From: Desulfobacteraceae bacterium
GTDB lineage: Bacteria > Desulfobacterota > Desulfobacteria > Desulfobacterales > Desulfobacteraceae
DNA length: 15,566 nt
Assembly (NCBI GenBank): GCA_022712835.1
Contig: JAFLJU010000187.1
Coordinates: 1 to 15,566 of the forward strand
Direction: 5' to 3'
The position numbers and the translations under genes are program-made. Below the pieces are notes generated by a model. The model saw only the letters and a list, made by a program, of their open reading frames with translations, was not told where the DNA came from and did not search any database. Of the stretch, positions 7,935 to 15,566 are shown piece by piece; the first letter of the stretch is position 1; each line of letters opens with the position of its first letter.

Positions 7935-8693
7935 TCAAGGACTGGATTTAAAGTATTCATTATAAAGGGATGTATAAAGAGCTTCTTGTTTGAATTGTTT
8001 TAATTCCTTGGAAAATTTATCAACAAATGATTTCGATACATTTTTTTTGCTAAAAATAATGTACAAGCTATCAGATTTCAAAGGGTTCTTTTTGAGTGGT
8101 ATAATTTTATTAAAGCCTAATTTTTTCACGAGGTGTGAACCGTTTCCCAATTCTGCTGGAATAAAGTCAACACGGCCTACATTTAACTTTCTGAAATTCA
8201 GTTCATCGTTTGCGATTTCGTCATAATTGTTATGTTCTTTTAAAAATACCCAAAAGTCGGACGTATAACTATAGCCCCGAACAATACCGATTTTCTTCCC
8301 TGATAAATCATCAAATGATTCAAATTTAAGATCATCTTCTTCACGCACCCACATGACCCAGGGAGAATCAACGATTTTTTCACCTGGATAAAAAGCAAAT
8401 TTGGTTCTGTCCTTTGTATAATTAGCTGAGAAAAGTGCATCAGCCTTGCCCTTTTCAATCATTATCATGGCACGTATCCACGGATAAACCTTAATGCTTT
8501 TGATGTCGACTTTCATTCTTTTAAAAACTATTTTGACAACCCTGGTGCTGAACCCTTTTAACTGATTATTTTCCACCACTTGATAGGGAGGCCATTCATC
8601 ACATATGATATCAATACTATTTAGTTCAGCATTCGACTTTGCTGCAAATACAGTTAAAAAAACAAACAACATAATAATTTTTATATATTTCAT
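7935..8693 (-). CDS. Periplasmic solute-binding protein, amino-acid ABC transporter type (SBP_bac_3-like)
   Basis: A 252-residue protein with a clear signal peptide (MKYIKIIMLFVFLTVFAAKSNA, cleavage expected before ELNS), so exported. The mature part resembles family-3 extracellular solute-binding proteins: CDEWPPYQ near the start, LKGFSTRVVKIVFKRM, a GKADALFSANYTKDR stretch, and FDDLSGKKIGIVRGYSY marking the second lobe. Such proteins bind amino acids or related polar ligands. No permease or ATPase gene is adjacent, so it is an orphan binding protein that could serve a distant transporter or a sensor. ATG 8693 is preferred because AAGTGAAG lies just upstream; a GTG at 8705 in the same frame would add four residues and lacks a ribosome-binding site. 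The gene is visibly more AT-rich than its neighbours and points against them, which suggests separate acquisition. Confidence 0.85.
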   Translation of the reverse strand: MKYIKIIMLFVFLTVFAAKSNAELNSIDIICDEWPPYQVVENNQLKGFSTRVVKIVFKRMKVDIKSIKVYPWIRAMIMIEKGKADALFSANYTKDRTKFAFYPGEKIVDSPWVMWVREEDDLKFESFDDLSGKKIGIVRGYSYTSDFWVFLKEHNNYDEIANDELNFRKLNVGRVDFIPAELGNGSHLVKKLGFNKIIPLKKNPLKSDSLYIIFSKKNVSKSFVDKFSKELKQFKQEALYTSLYNEYFKSSP

Positions 8694-8729
8694 TATTTTC
8701 TTCACTTAATTGAAATGAATAAAGAAAGC

Positions 8730-8757
8730 TTGAAACTAATAGTGTTTTGTCTAATAC
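8730..8757 (+). promoter_or_regulatory. Candidate promoter upstream of mqnD
   Basis: TTGAAA (8730-8735), 16 bases, TAATAC (8752-8757). It would start transcription near 8764 and leave a leader of about 170 bases before mqnD. Placed this way, it and the minus-strand candidate at 8780-8808 would give transcripts that overlap at their 5' ends. The support is only a motif match in AT-rich sequence. Confidence 0.3.
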
Positions 8758-8779
8758 AAGTTACAATGATGGGAATTTA

Positions 8780-8808
8780 CGTATATTTATATCATACGAC
8801 TCAGTCAA
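8780..8808 (-). promoter_or_regulatory. Candidate promoter of the solute-binding protein gene
   Basis: On the minus strand TTGACT (8808-8803) and TATACG (8785-8780) are separated by 17 bases, about 87 bases upstream of the ATG at 8693. The -35 is good and the -10 fair. The AT-rich background raises the chance of accidental matches. Confidence 0.4.
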
Positions 8809-8934
8809 GAACCATAAAAAAATATAGAATGCCGGTATTTCTATTAGATTGCTATACTTTTAATGGGCTGGTCAGCTACCCTTCTGTGAAATTCACATTG
8901 CAATCAACCTAGGAAAATTGATACTAATGGGGGT

Positions 8935-9804
8935 ATGAAAATCAAAAAAACATATGATTTGGCCTATTCCAGCTGTCCCAATGACACCTTTATATTTAAA
9001 GGCATCGCCAAACACCTGATTGACACCCGGGGGCTTGCTTTTAATATTGTTCTGGAAGATGTGGAAACCCTGAACCAAAATGCGGCCAGGGGCACTTATG
9101 ACATTACCAAGCTTTCCTTTGCGGCCCTGGGAAATCTTCTGGACAAATATGCCCTGTTGCGGACCGGTGCGGCTTTGGGAATGGGATGCGGCCCTTTGAT
9201 CATTTCTCTGCCCAATCGGCATCTGGATGACAAAACCACAAAAGTGATCGCTGTGCCGGGGCTTGGCACCACGGCCTATCATCTGTTCCGATTCTATATG
9301 GATGATCTGTTCCCGAATACAAAAACTACCATCATTCCCATGCCCTTTGAACGTGTTATGCCAGCTGTGATGAACGGATCCGCTGATTTCGGGGTGATCA
9401 TCCATGAAGGCCGGTTTGTATACCAGAACATGAACCTTGAAATGAAAGCTGATCTGGGCCAGTGGTGGGAGGACAAAACCTGTCTTCCCATCCCTTTGGG
9501 CTGTATCGCTGTCAAACGCTCCATGGCGCCGGGTCTGGCATTGGAAATTCAGACCCTGATTCGGGAATCCATTGACCATGCTTTTTTACATCCTACCCTG
9601 GGGGAGGCCTATATTCTGGAACATGCCCAGGAGATGGAAAAGAAAGTGATTCAGCAGCATATCGGGCTGTATGTCAATGAATTTTCAAAGGATATCGGTG
9701 AAACCGGCACCACTGCGGCGACCACATTTTTTGAATATGCCACCAGGGCAGGGTTGATGCCAGCCTCCTCCCATCCACTGTTTGCCTGCGCTGAAAGGAT
9801 ATAG
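8935..9804 (+). CDS. mqnD: 1,4-dihydroxy-6-naphthoate synthase, futalosine pathway of menaquinone synthesis
   Basis: MqnD converts cyclic dehypoxanthinyl futalosine to 1,4-dihydroxy-6-naphthoate, an aromatic precursor of menaquinone, in the cytoplasm. The 289-residue protein has the usual length and motifs: SSCPNDTFIF (12-21), EDVETLNQNA (41-50), TYDITKLSFAAL (54-65), GAALGMGCGPLI (78-89) and IHEGRF (156-161). His 157 probably corresponds to the catalytic His described for the Thermus enzyme. Menaquinone fits an anaerobically respiring host. MqnA, MqnB and MqnC are not in the window and must be encoded elsewhere. The ATG is preceded by GGGGGT directly against it, a poorly spaced ribosome-binding site, so expression may be weak or the leader structured. 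Its stop is immediately followed by the tilS start. Confidence 0.95.
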   Translation: MKIKKTYDLAYSSCPNDTFIFKGIAKHLIDTRGLAFNIVLEDVETLNQNAARGTYDITKLSFAALGNLLDKYALLRTGAALGMGCGPLIISLPNRHLDDKTTKVIAVPGLGTTAYHLFRFYMDDLFPNTKTTIIPMPFERVMPAVMNGSADFGVIIHEGRFVYQNMNLEMKADLGQWWEDKTCLPIPLGCIAVKRSMAPGLALEIQTLIRESIDHAFLHPTLGEAYILEHAQEMEKKVIQQHIGLYVNEFSKDIGETGTTAATTFFEYATRAGLMPASSHPLFACAERI

Positions 9805-10905
9805 ATGATTCCAGAATTCAATGGCGCATCCCTTAAAGCGCTTTTTGTCCAGAAAGTTTTTGAAACCATTGCCCAATTTGACATGGTCCAAAAGGAAGAT
9901 GCAATCCTGGTAGCTGTTTCCGGAGGTCCGGATTCTGTGGCCCTGGTACGGGTTCTCCTTTCCCTGGCAAATAGCCGGAACCTGACGCTTGGTATTGCCC
10001 ACCTGAACCATGATCTCCGGGGGGAGGAATCACAAAGGGATGAAGCCTTTGTTAAAGAATTGGCCCAAAAATTGGGCCTGCCCTTTTTTTGTAAAACCGT
10101 GGATATTCTGGGGTTGGCAAAGAAAGAACACCTCTCAATAGAAGAAGCCGGCCGTGACGCCCGGTATGCCTTTTTCGCACAGATAGCCGATACCCACGGG
10201 TATACCAAAATTGCCACGGGCCACACCTTGGATGACAATTGTGAACAGGTGCTCATGAACCTGTTGCGGGGATCAGGCCCCAAAGGATTGTGCGGAATTC
10301 CTCCTATTCGGGGAAACCGGTTTATCCGTCCGCTGATTCAACTGTCAAAAGACCAGATTTTCACCTTTTTAAAGGACAAGAATCAGGCTTTTGTGACAGA
10401 TTCTTCCAATACAGATGAATCTTATTTACGAAACAAAATCCGCCACAATTTGATCCCTCAGCTTGAACAACAGTTTAATCCTGGGATAAAAGCAAGTCTG
10501 GATCGTCTCAGCCACATCCTTCGTCAAGAGGAGGATTTTTTAACAGACCAGGCTGCAAAGGCCTTGAAGCGCTGTATGGCCAAGCAAACCAAAACATTGG
10601 TAGCTTTGACAATTATAGAGCTGGTCCCAAACCATCCGGCCCTGATCAACCGGGTATTGCGCTTGGCCATTGGCCTGGTTAAGCAAGATCTTAAAGCGAT
10701 CACTCTGACCCATATTCAGGATATTCTTAATCTTATGGATCGATCGGAATCCGGGAAAAGTCTTGATTTGCCCGGACAAATTCGGGTTTACAGAACCTGG
10801 GAGAATCTTTGCATTCAAAAAGAAGCCCTGCCCCTAAGGGAACTTGGCAAGGCCCAAAAGCGGTTAAGGCGGGGTGATGCAAAGAATCTAAAGGGGGGAA
10901 GCTGA
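9805..10905 (+). CDS. tilS: tRNA(Ile)-lysidine synthase
   Basis: TilS adds lysine to C34 of the tRNA-Ile with anticodon CAU, using ATP, so that it decodes AUA. The PP-loop SGGPDS is at residues 39-44, followed by AHLNHDLRGEES, GRDARYAFF, GHTLDDN, and SNTDESYLRNKIRHNLIP, all diagnostic. The usual GHxxDDQxET motif reads GHTLDDNCEQ here. At 366 residues it is shorter than E. coli (about 430) or B. subtilis (about 470) TilS. The middle domain is present (HPALINRVLRLAIG), but the C-terminal domain seems short, ending in a basic tail after LPLRELGKAQKRLRRG. ATG 9805 directly abuts the mqnD stop, with AAGG in the end of mqnD as ribosome-binding site, so the two genes are likely co-translated. Confidence 0.95.
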   Translation: MIPEFNGASLKALFVQKVFETIAQFDMVQKEDAILVAVSGGPDSVALVRVLLSLANSRNLTLGIAHLNHDLRGEESQRDEAFVKELAQKLGLPFFCKTVDILGLAKKEHLSIEEAGRDARYAFFAQIADTHGYTKIATGHTLDDNCEQVLMNLLRGSGPKGLCGIPPIRGNRFIRPLIQLSKDQIFTFLKDKNQAFVTDSSNTDESYLRNKIRHNLIPQLEQQFNPGIKASLDRLSHILRQEEDFLTDQAAKALKRCMAKQTKTLVALTIIELVPNHPALINRVLRLAIGLVKQDLKAITLTHIQDILNLMDRSESGKSLDLPGQIRVYRTWENLCIQKEALPLRELGKAQKRLRRGDAKNLKGGS

Positions 10906-10916
10906 AAAATTTTTTC

Positions 10917-10946
10917 TTGTATATTCGGATTTTATGTTTATATATA
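10917..10946 (+). promoter_or_regulatory. Weak candidate promoter in the tilS-ftsH gap
   Basis: The 101-base gap (10906-11006) is very AT-rich. TTGTAT (10917-10922) and TATATA (10941-10946) are 18 bases apart. A separate ftsH promoter is biologically plausible, but the match is weak and no terminator hairpin for the upstream genes is visible. Confidence 0.25.
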
Positions 10947-11006
10947 TTTGGAGTTTTATTGATTCCATCAATTTAAAAAAAAGAAACGGAAAAGAGAGGA
11001 AACACT

Positions 11007-13034
11007 TTGAATCAATTCTATAAAAATATTTCCCTGTGGTTGGTGATTGTCCTGATGATGGTCATGCTTTATAATGTTTTTAACCAACAGCAGGTGAAGC
11101 AGGCCGAAGTCGGGTATTCGGAATTTCTGTCAATGGTCCAAGACGGCCGGGTTCAGGATGTGGTGATCCAGGGACAGGATTTATTTGTCACCGACAGCAG
11201 TGGCGGGAAATATAAAAGTTTTGCCCCGGCAGACGGGGATCTGATCAAGACCTTGAGGGCCAGTGGCGTTGCCATCAAGGCCAAACCGCCGGCAGAATCC
11301 TCATGGCTCATGTCCATTGTGGTTTCCTGGCTGCCCATGATTGTGCTTATCGGAGTGTGGATTTTCTTTATGCGTCAAATGCAGGGGGGCGGTGGCGGTG
11401 GAAAAGCCATGTCCTTTGGAAAAAGCCGGGCCCGGCTCATAGATGACAAGAGTGAAAAAGTGACCTTTGACAATGTGGAAGGCATTGATGAAGCCAAGGC
11501 AGAGTTGGAAGAAATAGTGGAGTTTTTAAAAACCCCGGACAAATTTACCCGTTTAGGCGGCCGGATTCCCAAGGGGGTGCTGTTGGTGGGAAATCCCGGT
11601 ACTGGTAAGACTCTCCTTTCCAGAGCCGTGGCCGGAGAAGCAGGGGTTCCCTTTTTCACCATTTCAGGCTCTGACTTTGTTGAAATGTTTGTGGGGGTAG
11701 GTGCCTCCCGGGTCAGGGATTTGTTTGCCCAGGGCAAGAAAAATGCGCCTTGTATCATCTTCATTGATGAAATTGATGCCGTGGGGCGTCAAAGGGGTGC
11801 TGGCATGGGCGGCGGTCATGATGAGCGGGAACAAACCTTAAATCAGCTGTTGGTGGAAATGGACGGATTTGAATCCAATGAAGGGGTCATCCTTATGGCC
11901 GCCACCAACCGGGCAGATGTGCTGGATCCAGCCCTGCTCCGACCGGGACGGTTTGACCGTCAGGTGGTGGTGGATATGCCGGACATCAAAGGGAGGGAAG
12001 GTATTCTGCGGGTACACATGAAAAAGACTCCCCTGGATGCGGATGTGAATCCGACCATTCTGGCAAAGGGAACCCCGGGTTTCTCCGGTGCAGACCTTGA
12101 AAACCTGGTCAACGAAGCCGCCCTTCTGGCGGCCAAGCGGAACCATGAAAAACTGTCCATGCTGGATTTTGAAGATTCCAAGGATAAAGTCTATATGGGC
12201 CTTGAAAGAAAATCCAAGGTGATCAAGGAAGAGGAAAGAAAGACCACGGCTTACCACGAAGGCGGTCATGCCCTGGTGGCAAGATTTCTGCCCAATACCG
12301 ATACGGTCAACAAGATCACCATCATCCCCAGGGGAAGGGCCGCCGGTGTCACCTGGTTTTTACCCGAGGAAGGGGATTTCAAATACAAGGATCAGCTGGA
12401 AAATGAGCTGGCCATTGCATTTGGTGGCCGGGTGGCCGAAGAGATTATCTTCAAGCGGATCAGTACCGGGGCTTCCAGTGACATTAAGCAGGCCACAAAA
12501 CTTGCCAACCGCATGGTGAGAAGCTTTGGCATGAGTGATTCCCTGGCTCCGCTTTCCTATGAAGACCATGAAGACAACATTTTTATCGGCAGGGAGATGA
12601 CCCAGGCCAAAAGCTATTCCGAGGCAACGGCCCAGAAAATTGATTCGGAAATTGCCGTGCTCATTGACCGGGCCTACCAGAGTGCTAAAAAAGTATTGGA
12701 TGAAAACATTGACCTCCTCCATGCCTTAACAGAGCTGCTCATTGAAAAAGAGACTGTCCAGGGATCGGAACTGGATGATCTGATTGCCGAATTAAGACCT
12801 GATTTTGATTTTTTTGGACGGAAAAATATCAAGATCTATCCCGATATTCAGGCCAAGTCCGAGCCAAAGGATTCCGATGATTCCCAAGGAACCCAAGGGG
12901 TTGACGAGACCATTGATGATACTCCGGAAGCTGACCCTGAAGATTTAGATAGGGAAGAATCAGATAGTGAAGATTCAGATGGGGAAGATATGGAATTAAA
13001 GGACCCGAAAGCGCAGCCCAAAGATAAGGAATAG
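11007..13034 (+). CDS. ftsH: ATP-dependent zinc metalloprotease FtsH
   Basis: A membrane-anchored AAA+ protease that degrades unassembled membrane proteins and selected regulators. It has 675 residues, with an N-terminal membrane helix (about 8-24), a periplasmic segment and a second helix (about 99-122, [22 protein letters not shown]). The AAA module has Walker A GNPGTGKT at 195-202 (Asn 196 where Pro is usual), Walker [10 protein letters not shown], the pore motif FVGVG, and a second-region-of-homology stretch [18 protein letters not shown]. The zinc site is HEGGH (His 417, Glu 418, His 421), with Asp 492 as probable third ligand. The start is TTG at 11007, supported by AGAGAGGA ending six bases upstream; no better ATG exists. 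The last 55-60 residues form a highly acidic Asp/Glu/Ser tail. folP follows after 11 bases. Confidence 0.97.
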   Translation: MNQFYKNISLWLVIVLMMVMLYNVFNQQQVKQAEVGYSEFLSMVQDGRVQDVVIQGQDLFVTDSSGGKYKSFAPADGDLIKTLRASGVAIKAKPPAESSWLMSIVVSWLPMIVLIGVWIFFMRQMQGGGGGGKAMSFGKSRARLIDDKSEKVTFDNVEGIDEAKAELEEIVEFLKTPDKFTRLGGRIPKGVLLVGNPGTGKTLLSRAVAGEAGVPFFTISGSDFVEMFVGVGASRVRDLFAQGKKNAPCIIFIDEIDAVGRQRGAGMGGGHDEREQTLNQLLVEMDGFESNEGVILMAATNRADVLDPALLRPGRFDRQVVVDMPDIKGREGILRVHMKKTPLDADVNPTILAKGTPGFSGADLENLVNEAALLAAKRNHEKLSMLDFEDSKDKVYMGLERKSKVIKEEERKTTAYHEGGHALVARFLPNTDTVNKITIIPRGRAAGVTWFLPEEGDFKYKDQLENELAIAFGGRVAEEIIFKRISTGASSDIKQATKLANRMVRSFGMSDSLAPLSYEDHEDNIFIGREMTQAKSYSEATAQKIDSEIAVLIDRAYQSAKKVLDENIDLLHALTELLIEKETVQGSELDDLIAELRPDFDFFGRKNIKIYPDIQAKSEPKDSDDSQGTQGVDETIDDTPEADPEDLDREESDSEDSDGEDMELKDPKAQPKDKE

Positions 13035-13045
13035 GGGACCCCCCC

Positions 13046-13912
13046 ATGCCCAAATATATTCTTGAGTTTGGTAGGTTTCGTCTTGAACTTGGAGAGTGTG
13101 CCTGTATCATGGGTATTTTAAATGCCACCCCGGATTCCTTTTCCGACGGGGGTCGGTATAATACCCTTGAAACAGCACTTACCCAGGGACGAAACCTGGC
13201 TAAGGCCGGTGCCCATATTCTGGACATCGGGGGCGAATCCTCTCGTCCCTTTGCAGAACCCGTGTCCGAGCAGGAAGAATTGGACCGGGTGATTCCGGTG
13301 ATTGAAACCCTTTCCCGTCAGATTGAGATTCCCATTTCCATTGACACGGTGAAGGCAAGTGTTGCCAGGGAGGCCCTGGCTGCCGGGGCCGCCATTGTTA
13401 ACGATATCTCTGCTTTTGAAAAGGACCCTGCCATGGCAGATCTTGTGGCCGAGAAAAAGGTGCCTTGTGTGCTCATGCATATGAAGGGAACCCCTGAAAC
13501 CATGCAGGTCAATCCGGATTACGATGATCTCATGGAAGAGATCACGGTTTATCTGGCTCAAAGGGCTCAATTTGCCATGGAAAAGGGAATCGCCAGGGAA
13601 AAAATCATTCTGGATCCCGGCATTGGATTTGGGAAAACGGTAGAACATAATTTGGTGCTCATCAATCATTTATCAAAAATTTGCGACCTGGGGTATCCTG
13701 TGTTAATGGGACCCTCTCGGAAATCATTTATCCAGACAATCCTTAATGAAAAAGAAAGCGCCCCCTTAAGTCCGGACAATGTCAAGACAGAATACGGAAC
13801 CCTGGCAGCGGTTGCCGCCTCAATTTTAAAAGGTGCCCATATTGTCAGGGTTCATGATGTCGAAAAAATTATCTCTTTTACCCGTATTATTGATGCCATC
13901 AGGAATGCCTGA
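13046..13912 (+). CDS. folP: Dihydropteroate synthase
   Basis: FolP joins p-aminobenzoate to dihydropterin pyrophosphate in folate synthesis and is the sulfonamide target. The 288-residue TIM-barrel protein has all family signatures: GILNATPDSFSDGG near the N-terminus, DIGGESSRP, ISIDTVKA, VNDISAF, MHMKGTPETMQ, DPGIGFGKTVEHN, MGPSRKSF and the terminal RVHDV. The ATG lies 11 bases after the ftsH stop, with GGGG at 13034-13037 as ribosome-binding site, so it should be co-transcribed with ftsH. Its TGA overlaps the start of the ybbR-type gene. Confidence 0.97.
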   Translation: MPKYILEFGRFRLELGECACIMGILNATPDSFSDGGRYNTLETALTQGRNLAKAGAHILDIGGESSRPFAEPVSEQEELDRVIPVIETLSRQIEIPISIDTVKASVAREALAAGAAIVNDISAFEKDPAMADLVAEKKVPCVLMHMKGTPETMQVNPDYDDLMEEITVYLAQRAQFAMEKGIAREKIILDPGIGFGKTVEHNLVLINHLSKICDLGYPVLMGPSRKSFIQTILNEKESAPLSPDNVKTEYGTLAAVAASILKGAHIVRVHDVEKIISFTRIIDAIRNA

Positions 13913-14861
13913 ATTTAAGAAAGCCTGGTTCGGGCGCCGTCTTTTTCCGGTCTTTTTTTTGATATTGCTTTTGATTTCGCTTTTGGGGTTTGCCTGCACG
14001 ATTGAACCGGTTGAAACCGATCTGTTGCTGCCAGTTGATTTTACCAATATCCCCGAAGACATGGTATTGACTTACCGCCATACCGATAAAATTGAAATCA
14101 AAATTCTGGCCGATCCCCGCCTGATTGAACTGATCAACAAGGAAACCATTTTATATCCGGCAGATCTGTATACCGATCTTGAATTTGATCCGGCAGGGGC
14201 ATCTGATTCCATAGAACCAGGCGCCTATATGCTGCCCGTGGATAAAACCCGGATTCCCATGGATCCGGCCATTAAAATTCTCTCTATTAATCCTTCTTTT
14301 CTAAGTGTCCGACTGGAAAAGAAAATTACCAAGACCTTTAAAATCACCGTGCCCTATATCGGGGAACCTGCCCAGGGGCATATCGCTCTCGAACCTGCCT
14401 GTTCCCCTGCCTTTGTGGAACTCACCGGGGGCGAGTCCCTTATTAACAGCATCGATCAGCTGAAAACCAAACCCATTGACCTGACGGGTGCCGGGGAAGA
14501 ATTTAAAAAAAATCTTCCCTTGGATCTTGAAAATCCCCAGCTCTATTCATCCAGCCATACCATGTTCACCGTGACCGTTCCCATCCAGCAGGAGATGGTG
14601 ACCAAAACCATTGCGGATATCCCCATTCAGGTCTGGAACACCAGCCTTAAGGTGACCATTGAACCTTCTGTGATCACCATCGACATAAAAGGCCTTTTTG
14701 ACACCTTGGGCAATAAAACTATTCTGGATCAAATTTACGTCTTTATTGATCTCAAAGATATTCCGGCCGGGGTATATGCCCGCCATGCCTATATAAACGT
14801 GCCCGTGGATCTGGTTATGACAGGGGCGGATCCCCAGGTGTTTACCGTTAAAATTGAATAA
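13905..14861 (+). CDS. YbbR/CdaR-like domain protein, membrane-anchored
   Basis: A 318-residue protein starting MPEFKKAWFGRRLFPVFF. It has one N-terminal membrane helix (about 12-32) and an extracytoplasmic region rich in beta-strands with repeated segments such as FKITVPYIGEPAQGH and IADIPIQVWNTSLKVTIEPSVITIDIKG, typical of YbbR-domain proteins. In many bacteria YbbR (CdaR) regulates the diadenylate cyclase CdaA made from the adjacent gene. No cdaA is present here: the gene follows folP directly and overlaps it by 8 bases at ATGCCTGA, so translation is probably coupled. ATG 13893 is an alternative start, and the frame is open back to 13833 inside folP. A Cys follows the helix (LLGFAC) but does not form a good lipobox. 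The family call is from pattern and neighbourhood; the sequence is divergent. Confidence 0.75.
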   Translation: MPEFKKAWFGRRLFPVFFLILLLISLLGFACTIEPVETDLLLPVDFTNIPEDMVLTYRHTDKIEIKILADPRLIELINKETILYPADLYTDLEFDPAGASDSIEPGAYMLPVDKTRIPMDPAIKILSINPSFLSVRLEKKITKTFKITVPYIGEPAQGHIALEPACSPAFVELTGGESLINSIDQLKTKPIDLTGAGEEFKKNLPLDLENPQLYSSSHTMFTVTVPIQQEMVTKTIADIPIQVWNTSLKVTIEPSVITIDIKGLFDTLGNKTILDQIYVFIDLKDIPAGVYARHAYINVPVDLVMTGADPQVFTVKIE

Positions 14862-14876
14862 AAGGAGAGCTCAAGG

Positions 14877-15566
14877 ATGTTATTGGTTATTGATGTGGGA
14901 AATACCAACACGGTGATCGGTGTGTATGACGGGGATGTTCTCAAGGAAGACTGGCGGATTCGAACGGTCCGGGACAACACGGCAGATGAATTTAATGTGT
15001 TGGCCAAAGCCCTGTTTTCAGACAAGGGGATCGACCCTATCCAGATCAAAAAAACGGTAATTTCCTCTGTGGTTCCGTCATCGGTCCCAATTTTGAACGC
15101 CTTTTGCGAGCGATTTCTGAAGTTAAGCCCCCTGTGGATCAACCCTGCCTCGGTCAAAAAATTGATGCCCATTTTGTACAAGAATCCCAATGAAGTGGGG
15201 GCGGATCGAATCGTAAATGCCGTGGCAGCCTATGAAAAATATAAATCTGCCCTGATCATCATCGATTTTGGTACGGCCACCACCTTTGATGCCATTTCCG
15301 AAAAGGGAGAATATTTGGGAGGCGCCATTGTGCCCGGGGTGATGATTTCCTCCGAAGCCCTTTTTCAACGTGCATCCAGGCTTCCTCGGGTGGAAATATT
15401 CCAGGCCCCGGAAGCGGTCATCGGCAAAGACACCATTGAAAGCATCCAATCAGGCATTATTTACGGAAATGCAGCCATGGCGGATGGAATGGTGGCACGG
15501 ATGAAAGCGGAAATGAACACTGAGCCCACCATCATTGCCACCGGTGGTCTGGCCAACCTGATTGCC
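14877..15566 (+). CDS. coaX: Type III pantothenate kinase (C-terminus beyond window)
   Basis: CoaX phosphorylates pantothenate, the first step of coenzyme A synthesis, and differs from CoaA in being insensitive to CoA feedback and needing a monovalent cation. The first 230 codons are visible; family members are about 255-260 residues, so only a short end is missing. Motifs: LVIDVGNTNTVIGVYDG at the start (phosphate-binding), SSVVPS, NEVGADRIVNAVAAY, LIIIDFGTATTFDAIS, and GGAIVPGVMISSEALF, followed by SGIIYGNAAMADGM and ATGG at the edge. The ATG has AAGGAG at 14862-14867, nine bases upstream, right after the ybbR-type stop, so it belongs to the same operon. Confidence 0.97.
   Translation, partial: MLLVIDVGNTNTVIGVYDGDVLKEDWRIRTVRDNTADEFNVLAKALFSDKGIDPIQIKKTVISSVVPSSVPILNAFCERFLKLSPLWINPASVKKLMPILYKNPNEVGADRIVNAVAAYEKYKSALIIIDFGTATTFDAISEKGEYLGGAIVPGVMISSEALFQRASRLPRVEIFQAPEAVIGKDTIESIQSGIIYGNAAMADGMVARMKAEMNTEPTIIATGGLANLIA

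Noticed and set aside
8715..8912. 65-residue plus-strand open frame between the solute-binding gene and mqnD
   Set aside because: It has no ribosome-binding site and no family signature, and lies in AT-rich sequence containing the promoters proposed for both neighbours. A small hydrophobic peptide cannot be fully excluded.
13833..13904. Longer N-terminus for the YbbR-type protein starting inside folP
   Set aside because: The extra 24 residues come from the alternative frame of the conserved folP end, and the membrane anchor begins naturally after the ATG at 13905.

Overview
The window (15,566 bases) looks like chromosomal DNA of a strictly anaerobic Desulfobacterota bacterium, most likely a Desulfobacter/Desulfobacula-like member of the Desulfobacteraceae. 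This rests on the gene order tilS-ftsH-folP-ybbR, a futalosine-pathway menaquinone gene (mqnD) and the general protein style. It is an inference; no rRNA gene is present to confirm it.

Layout. (1) Bases 1-1820, minus strand: the N-terminal two thirds of uvrA, with a well-matched sigma70-type promoter at 1864-1892. (2) Bases 2074-7889, plus strand: a tightly packed three-gene unit transcribed divergently from uvrA. It encodes a 720-residue metallo-beta-lactamase-fold protein with two C-terminal cyclic-nucleotide-binding domains, a radical SAM protein with an atypical Cx4Cx2C cluster motif, and a large FapA/DUF342-type protein with N-terminal repeats and a 7 x 15-bp in-frame tandem repeat. The first two genes overlap by 11 bases and the third starts 10 bases after the second. 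(3) Bases 7935-8934: an AT-rich island holding one minus-strand periplasmic solute-binding protein and a 241-base intergenic region with candidate promoters facing both ways. (4) Bases 8935-15566, plus strand: mqnD and tilS (abutting), then ftsH, folP, ybbR and the first 230 codons of coaX, all closely spaced.

The right half is housekeeping: menaquinone synthesis, tRNA-Ile2 lysidinylation, membrane proteolysis, folate and CoA synthesis. Its notable feature is an absence. In many relatives a diadenylate cyclase gene (cdaA) lies between folP and the ybbR-type regulator gene, whereas here those two genes overlap by 8 bases. The most novel part is the MBL-cNBD / radical SAM / FapA-like unit, which combines a possible cyclic-nucleotide sensor-hydrolase, a radical enzyme and a beta-helix scaffold protein. 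Its function is not known to me.

No tRNA, rRNA, CRISPR array, insertion sequence or convincing intrinsic terminator was seen.
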